From NCBI GenBank assembly GCA_019096065.1, contig JAGUCH010000005.1, positions 1,860,001-1,924,000 of the forward strand: DNA of 64,000 nucleotides, read 5' to 3'. Under the pieces are notes generated by a model. It was given only the letters and a program-made list of their open reading frames with translations, was not told the DNA's origin and ran no database searches. Source of the stretch: Paracyclopina nana. Lineage: Eukaryota; Arthropoda; Copepoda; Cyclopoida; Cyclopettidae. Both the position numbers and the translations under genes were made by a program. Positions 58,965 to 64,000 of this stretch are shown here, piece by piece. Numbering within the stretch: position 1 is the stretch's first letter; each line of letters starts with the position of its first letter.

Positions 58965-61226
58965 CTACCTGGGCCTGCAGGTTTTGTAGACCGAGTCCTG
59001 TTCTTGGGAGAGGGCCTCTCGCAGCCGCTGGCGAAATCCACGTCTAGTGCGGGGCGCGGCCTCATCCTCTTCCACGCCCGCGGCGCCGGCTGCGGCCGTC
59101 GCATACTTGGGCGGTGCGTCCTCCTCGTCGTCGTCGTCGTCGTCGGAGCTGCCCAGGTTGGCCAGGCGGAATGCTTGGGTGGTCCCACCCCCGGGGTGGC
59201 GGCGTCCTCGGCGAGAGGGCCGTTCATCATCGCTGTCGCCCCCGGGGAACAGGATCTGATCCTGCCCTAGGTTGGTCACCATCCTCCACGGCATCTCCAC
59301 CATCAGGAACGCCGTGTGCCAGATTGCCAACAACATCCACCACCCGAAGCCGCGTCGTCGGTAGAGGATGATCATACGGAGTAGGGCTCCCAGGATCAAC
59401 TTCAGGAGGCCCACGGTGATGAGGAACCCAGTGAAGTACGAGTAGTACTTCCCCACCGAACTGAAGAAGGGAATGATCGCACTCCCCACGTGGTCCACCA
59501 TTTGGTCAATGTCCTCCTGGGACCAGAAGGTGGTAGAGCGGCTACCCGTAATCAGGGAGTTGTGGAGGACGTTGCTGGTGATCGTGTTGACCACCGCCTC
59601 CCGGCTGCTGAAGAGGTGGAGGTACAAAATGTGGTTGGCCCGTTGCTCCGCAGAGAACACGCCACCACCCAATCCGCGGCTAATGTCGTACTGATGGCTG
59701 CGCGGAGCGGCGTCGGACATCGGATTGAGCTGGGATGGAGCGATGCAAGCGTGGATCTGGGGCGTGGCGCACATCCATTGATTGTGTATGCGCCACTTGA
59801 TGGGCGTGATCGAGTCGCACGGGACCACGCTCGGCCGGTCGGTCAAGATAAACGACAGCGGGTCCGCAAACCGGGTCTCGTTGTTGACCAGCACGGGGAT
59901 TTCCTGGGTGCAATTGTCGATGGACCGGGTGACCGCCTGTACAGGGTAGCAGGACGTCACGTAGGCCACGGCCCCCGCCCTCGTGACGAGATGGCCGGGT
60001 CCGTGGCTGTCCAGGGTGGCGTATGACGATGATCCGGAGGCCATGCTCTGCAACTTGGAGTGTAAGATTGCGCGCTCATTTTTGCAAATCAGTTCTTGTA
60101 AGAATTTAAACCGATCCTGAATGTGCAGCGCATGTTGTGAGTGTACAAACGCGAGCTGCGTCTGGATGTTCGCTCCGTCCATGTCCTCTGGGTGCAGGTA
60201 CTTGGCTTGCAGGGGCCCTTCCCCGGGCCCCACCAAGAGGATGGCAAAGTCCCTCAGCTGGGTGGTGAACAGCTTCCGCTGACACATGGATTGTACTCCT
60301 TTGAGGACGAACCCCGCGAACCTTGACTCCTCCTCATGGGCTAGCAGGAGGAGATCGCCAAGATGTCCAGCTCCTCCCATGAGGCTGGTGGCGTTCCGGT
60401 GAGGATAGAGCACGGCAGGCCCTCGATACACCTCACTAAGCTCGTCCTCGCAGCGAGGTGACTTCCGCTTGGGCCACACAATAGTACCTTCCGCATCGTC
60501 TTGCACGATGAGGTCCTGAAAATTCGCCGTTAAGTGGTTGGAGAACACCACCCGCCCGTTGGCCGTATTCAGCTTCCCGTAAATTGGCTCTACCAGCGCG
60601 TGGATGGTGGTGGTCTCGTATGATTTGTAGAACGTGACACCTCCGCTGGTGAAAGTGGTGGTGGTGCACTTGTGGTCCTTATCCAATCCTCCTTTGGAGA
60701 AATAAGAGAGCGAGGTCGGATTATTGAGAGCTACCTCCACCTTCTTGTTCTCCACTATCAGGTAATGCTTCTCCGCGGCCTCCCGACACGCTTGTGGGGT
60801 TACCAAGTAGGGCCGGTTGACATCAGTCATTTGACTGCCATAACTGATGCTATCGTATCCACATCTTGTCACTTGTCGGGACAAATGCACCCTGCACCGG
60901 AAGGCCTTGATCGAGAGGGTCGACGCGGTCTGGAGCACCTGGACTGTGATATTGACGGGGGCCTGATATGCGCTCCGAATGTCCTCGCAGAGCTCTGGCT
61001 GACTCAGGTCGATGGCTTCGTGGATGGCATCGGGGTGCGCGCAGTCGTAGGTGGTGAATGACGTGACCTTTGCGTCCGGGGTGTAAAGATCAGCGACGCG
61101 GCTCCGGGGTGACGTCCCCGGGACCACGGCCGCCTGGGCCAGTTCACTGAACAGGATCCAGTAGGCATACACAAAGAAGGCCATCAAGTACATAGAGGGC
61201 CAAAGAAAGCAGCTTACTGGCGTCAT
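58965..61226 (-). CDS. env: envelope-like viral-type glycoprotein of the retroelement (753 aa)
   Basis: Single open frame of 753 codons starting at an ATG, with no internal stop. The first 33 residues are a hydrophobic signal-anchor segment. A long cysteine-containing ectodomain follows, with about five N-x-S/T sites, then a membrane helix at about 600-622 and a second hydrophobic stretch at about 626-645. The tail of roughly 105 residues is highly charged and Gly/Ala-rich, with a run of Asp and a PPKY motif at 705-708. PPxY motifs recruit WW-domain ubiquitin ligases in budding of many enveloped viruses. The cysteine layout near the N-terminus recalls glycoproteins of chuviruses (negative-strand RNA viruses of arthropods) rather than the baculovirus-F-type envelope of classic errantiviruses; this is from memory of the pattern, not a search. 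Codon use matches pol, not host genes. Whether it makes particles is unknown. Confidence 0.72.
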   Translation of the reverse strand: MTPVSCFLWPSMYLMAFFVYAYWILFSELAQAAVVPGTSPRSRVADLYTPDAKVTSFTTYDCAHPDAIHEAIDLSQPELCEDIRSAYQAPVNITVQVLQTASTLSIKAFRCRVHLSRQVTRCGYDSISYGSQMTDVNRPYLVTPQACREAAEKHYLIVENKKVEVALNNPTSLSYFSKGGLDKDHKCTTTTFTSGGVTFYKSYETTTIHALVEPIYGKLNTANGRVVFSNHLTANFQDLIVQDDAEGTIVWPKRKSPRCEDELSEVYRGPAVLYPHRNATSLMGGAGHLGDLLLLAHEEESRFAGFVLKGVQSMCQRKLFTTQLRDFAILLVGPGEGPLQAKYLHPEDMDGANIQTQLAFVHSQHALHIQDRFKFLQELICKNERAILHSKLQSMASGSSSYATLDSHGPGHLVTRAGAVAYVTSCYPVQAVTRSIDNCTQEIPVLVNNETRFADPLSFILTDRPSVVPCDSITPIKWRIHNQWMCATPQIHACIAPSQLNPMSDAAPRSHQYDISRGLGGGVFSAEQRANHILYLHLFSSREAVVNTITSNVLHNSLITGSRSTTFWSQEDIDQMVDHVGSAIIPFFSSVGKYYSYFTGFLITVGLLKLILGALLRMIILYRRRGFGWWMLLAIWHTAFLMVEMPWRMVTNLGQDQILFPGGDSDDERPSRRGRRHPGGGTTQAFRLANLGSSDDDDDDEEDAPPKYATAAAGAAGVEEDEAAPRTRRGFRQRLREALSQEQDSVYKTCRPR

Positions 61227-61438
61227 GATTTGTTGATTTGTGGGTTATGAGTTTGTATGGTCGCAAATTAGATTAGCACTGGTACTCAGAACTGGAAGAG
61301 AGGAATAGTAAATTATTGAGCTGTCATAATTTTGCTGCCAGAATGCGAAAGTTTTGAAGTTTTACTGTTTTTGCTGTTTTTGCGTGCGCGCGTGTTGCCA
61401 CCCCCCCAAACTTTTGTATGAGGGCAGCAATATGCGCA
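61227..61438 (-). promoter_or_regulatory. pol-env spacer with splice acceptor for an env transcript
   Basis: Between the pol stop and the env ATG is a strong 3' splice site on the minus strand: a pyrimidine run, CTATTCCTCTCTTCCAG, with its AG at 61293-61292, 66 bases upstream of the env ATG. Retroelements and retroviruses commonly express env from a spliced subgenomic RNA; this site fits that plan. The donor would lie outside the window. Confidence 0.55.
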
Positions 61439-64000
61439 TTAATCAAATACATTATCAGAATTCGGTGTTGATATGGTAGGATTTTGCCCTTGTGATGATG
61501 ATGATGATGTTTGTGATCGCGACGCTTCTGGGATGGTTGATGGTATTGACGGTCTTATTGGTGGTGGCCGCGGTTCTAGCGGTGGCAGCAGATACCTTGT
61601 TGTTTCAGGCAGAGCTTGTGCGGTTGGTGCTTGTTGCAGGGGCAGCAGTGCATCGTCGCGACTTGCTTGCTTGTCGCCGCTTCTCGTTCTGGAGCGCGAG
61701 GTCTCTGCGAGCTTGTCTTGGCCTCCTAATATTTGCTGTGAATATTCCTGCAACATTTCTGCTGCCGTTCTTCTTTTCCTCGGTGGTGGCCGAGGTGTTG
61801 GTGATGGCGGCGGCGAGTTGTGGCCGTAATCATCGGGTGAGATTTGGTCCTGCTGCTCACCTTCATTCGGAGGGGTGTCATTATCGTCCTGTGACATGTG
61901 TTCAAACATGGTGCAGTCATATTCTGGAATGGTTGGGTCGTCGTTGAATGGCGGAATAGTGTCATCCTTCGCATGTGGGAATCCATATTCGCGATCCGTT
62001 GGTGCTACTGCATATTCGAACGCATGTGTAGTTTCGCTGGGCTGTTCATCGGAGGCTGGGTCGGGGGCGTGCATATGCTCCGCAGATTCATCTCCCGGCA
62101 TGTCGAAGTCCATGTTTTCCGTGGGAGGCGATGTGATGGTCTCGGCTTGTGGATCTGACGGTTCGATGTACCGTTTCAGTCGGTCCACGGAGACAACCTG
62201 CTTCTTGGTTAGCGGCCATGATGGGTCTGGCGAGATTTCGTACGTGAGCTCGTTGATTCTTTTCTCGATGGTCCAAGGGCCGGTCCAGAAAGTTTGCAAC
62301 TTTTTGGATATTGACCGCCCGACCCTTGGCGTGAACAGCCACACTTTCTGGCCTGGGGAGAAGGCTTGCTTATCCATATGATAGGCCCGTCTTTGCCGTT
62401 CAATGGATGCAGAAATGTTCTTGCGAGCCCACTCATGCGCGAGTTGTATCCGTTCCCGCAGCTGCTTGGCGAAACGGCCAGCTTCGGTTGCCTTATGCAC
62501 TGCCGGCTGCGGGTCCCCAAAGATGAGATCGAGGTTGGTGGTAGGTTGCCTGCCGAACACCATTTCATAGGGAGCCAGCCCCGTGGATCGATTCTTTGTG
62601 GTACGCAAGATGAATAATGCAAACGGCACTACTTCGGCCCATTTAGAATAGTGTCCCTTGATCATCTTACGTATGAGCTCGTTAAGGTCACGGTGGGCCC
62701 GCTCTACTGGGTTGCTCTTTGGGTTGTATGACGGCGTGGTGGTGGCCTTGATGCCTAAAGCCGAGCATACTTCCCTCATGAGGTGTGCTGTGAAGTGAGT
62801 ACCTTGGTCGGTGTGCAGGCGCTCCGGCAGTCCAAAACGGGGGATGATTTCCGTCGTGAGGAATCGTACCGCTGTCTCGGCATCATTGGATCGGCATGGG
62901 AAGGCTTCGATCCACTTACTGAACACACACTTGGCCGTGAAGAGGTACCGGTGCTGGTTGGACGTGGGCTTGAACGGGCCCACATAGTCAAGGCTGAGCA
63001 CCTGGAACGGAAATCCAGCATGGCGTGGTACCAGGGTGTGCCGCTGATCCGAGGTTGCGGGTTTAGATTTCTGACACAGCAAGCAGGACTTTACGACCTC
63101 ATCGGCCACTCTAGCCATGTTTGGAAAGTAGAAGTGTTGAGCTGCCCGATGGATCAGGTTGTCTCGACCCTGGTGTCCCATGGTTTCGTGCACGTGCCTC
63201 AGACTGGCCTCCTCCCACTTGCGAGGTACGATGAGCCGAGTCGAGGGCCGGCCTTGCGGGTCACGCAGCCGGAGAGCTCCTTGCTGGTCCAGGCATAGGC
63301 TGTTGAATTGTTCCATGAGTACCCGCCCTCGGGCGGAGGCAGCATCGAGGTGGGCTCTGGAGGGAGCTTGCTGGAGTTTGACCAATTGGCGCAGCGTCAC
63401 CAGGTCGTCATCCTCCTCCTGAGCTTCGGCCCATAACTCCGGTTTGGTGGGAATGAGCTTCAGGCTGGCCACGCGGAAGAAGTCGTCATCGGAAACTTCA
63501 GCGCTAATGTGGTCTCCTGCTTGGTCCAAATGAGGCGCCCGACTGAGGGAATCGGCATTGCCGTGCTTGGTGCCTGCCCGATGGACGACCTCGAAGTCGT
63601 AGTTGGAGATGGTGTCGAGCCACCTGGCCAACATGCCCGTCGGAGCCTCCATGGAGCGAATCCATAGCAGAGCCCGGTGGTCGGTCCGGAGGATGAACCT
63701 TCGATGCTGCAAGTAGTATTTGAATTGCTTGATGAAGATAATAACAGCGACCAGCTCTCCCTGGTTGGCGGAATAATTGCTCTGGGCCGAGGTCAACTTC
63801 TTTGCTCCGTACAAGATGACTCGCTCCTTGCCTCTCTGCACCTGGGACAAGACCGCCCCTACTGCCCTGTTCTCTTGGGAGAAGTCGGTGTCCAAGATGA
63901 ACGGGTTTGGGGACGCGAAGTCGGGATACGCAAGGACCGGGGCCGACACGAGCCGCCTTTTGATCTCCTCGAAAGCATCACGATACTCCTGCGACGGTTC
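61439..64000 (-). CDS. pol: Pol polyprotein C-terminal part: RNase H, integrase, long tail (853 codons visible)
   Basis: Enters from the right edge in mid-frame; the first visible residues are the reverse transcriptase thumb. RNase H follows (Asp37, Glu82 and Asp107 as likely catalytic residues). The integrase zinc finger has His271, His276, Cys306 and Cys309. The DDE core is at Asp338, Asp398 and Glu433. A GPY/F-type module with GPWTIEK lies near 545-600. This order and the GPY/F module are typical of Ty3/Gypsy elements. The last 250 or so residues are not integrase: they are Asp/Pro/Ser/Gln-rich, acidic with one basic patch (PPRKRR), and have no domain I know. The frame stops 212 bases before env. 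Numbering counts from the window edge. Confidence 0.88.
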   Translation of the reverse strand, partial: EPSQEYRDAFEEIKRRLVSAPVLAYPDFASPNPFILDTDFSQENRAVGAVLSQVQRGKERVILYGAKKLTSAQSNYSANQGELVAVIIFIKQFKYYLQHRRFILRTDHRALLWIRSMEAPTGMLARWLDTISNYDFEVVHRAGTKHGNADSLSRAPHLDQAGDHISAEVSDDDFFRVASLKLIPTKPELWAEAQEEDDDLVTLRQLVKLQQAPSRAHLDAASARGRVLMEQFNSLCLDQQGALRLRDPQGRPSTRLIVPRKWEEASLRHVHETMGHQGRDNLIHRAAQHFYFPNMARVADEVVKSCLLCQKSKPATSDQRHTLVPRHAGFPFQVLSLDYVGPFKPTSNQHRYLFTAKCVFSKWIEAFPCRSNDAETAVRFLTTEIIPRFGLPERLHTDQGTHFTAHLMREVCSALGIKATTTPSYNPKSNPVERAHRDLNELIRKMIKGHYSKWAEVVPFALFILRTTKNRSTGLAPYEMVFGRQPTTNLDLIFGDPQPAVHKATEAGRFAKQLRERIQLAHEWARKNISASIERQRRAYHMDKQAFSPGQKVWLFTPRVGRSISKKLQTFWTGPWTIEKRINELTYEISPDPSWPLTKKQVVSVDRLKRYIEPSDPQAETITSPPTENMDFDMPGDESAEHMHAPDPASDEQPSETTHAFEYAVAPTDREYGFPHAKDDTIPPFNDDPTIPEYDCTMFEHMSQDDNDTPPNEGEQQDQISPDDYGHNSPPPSPTPRPPPRKRRTAAEMLQEYSQQILGGQDKLAETSRSRTRSGDKQASRDDALLPLQQAPTAQALPETTRYLLPPLEPRPPPIRPSIPSTIPEASRSQTSSSSSQGQNPTISTPNSDNVFD

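Larger units (their letters stand above)
58515..64000 (-). mobile_element. Ty3/Gypsy-type LTR retroelement with envelope gene, 3' half
   Basis: Minus-strand element, in transcription order: end of reverse transcriptase, RNase H and integrase (64000-61439), envelope-like gene (61226-58965), polypurine tract (about 58750-58739) and LTR (58738-58515). The gag, protease, most of reverse transcriptase and the other LTR lie beyond the window. G+C content and codon use are clearly higher than in the host genes around it. The long frames are unbroken apart from a possible shift at the very end of env, which points to a recent insertion. It sits upstream of, and possibly within, the apple-domain gene. 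Confidence 0.85.

Overview
The window is nuclear DNA from an invertebrate animal, most likely an arthropod. Genes are broken by GT-AG introns of two kinds: very short ones of 58-59 bp and kilobase-scale ones. Intergenic DNA is A+T-rich, with AATAAA signals after several genes. The gene content fits a bilaterian with at least one motile axoneme: a netrin receptor of the UNC5 type, SIN3, PARN, an ARL4-type GTPase and the dynein-arm assembly factor DNAAF3. I cannot name the species. The arthropod call rests on the gene mix and on an envelope-bearing LTR element and is an inference.

Layout. 1-4324: no gene recognised. 4325-20417 (+): UNC5, ten coding exons, 1166 aa, with Ig, Ig, TSP1, TSP1, membrane, ZU5, UPA and death regions. 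Its second intron holds an unrelated two-exon gene on the opposite strand (7231-6616), and its fifth intron holds a 10-bp minisatellite. 21365-22270 (+): a small C2H2 zinc-finger protein. 28625-26677 (-): an ARL4-like GTPase carrying an unusual 239-residue N-terminal extension. 28634-37502: nine kilobases with no gene I can support. 42846-37747 (-): SIN3 (1537 aa, eight coding exons), with a probable untranslated first exon ending at 45263.

45684-46810 and 46840-47939 (+): two tandem serine-hydrolase-like genes, 29 bp apart, with the same intron position. 49935-48009 (-): PARN deadenylase with all catalytic residues visible. 54196-50427 (-): DNAAF3. 57508-55069 (-): the 3' part of an apple/PAN-domain secreted protein whose 5' exons are not visible. 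58515-64000 (-): the 3' half of a Ty3/Gypsy-type LTR retroelement (RNase H, integrase, a long acidic/proline-rich pol tail, an uninterrupted 753-codon envelope-like gene, polypurine tract and LTR). The element runs off the right edge.

The main points of interest are the captured viral-type glycoprotein in the retroelement, the N-terminally extended ARL4, the tightly packed hydrolase pair, the gene nested in UNC5, and two families of short dispersed motifs (CACWGTGGG words, often in inverted pairs, and a TCTAGAC/GGCGCC module) that recur through the non-coding DNA. All exon joins were read by hand from splice consensus and frame; no alignment or expression data were available.
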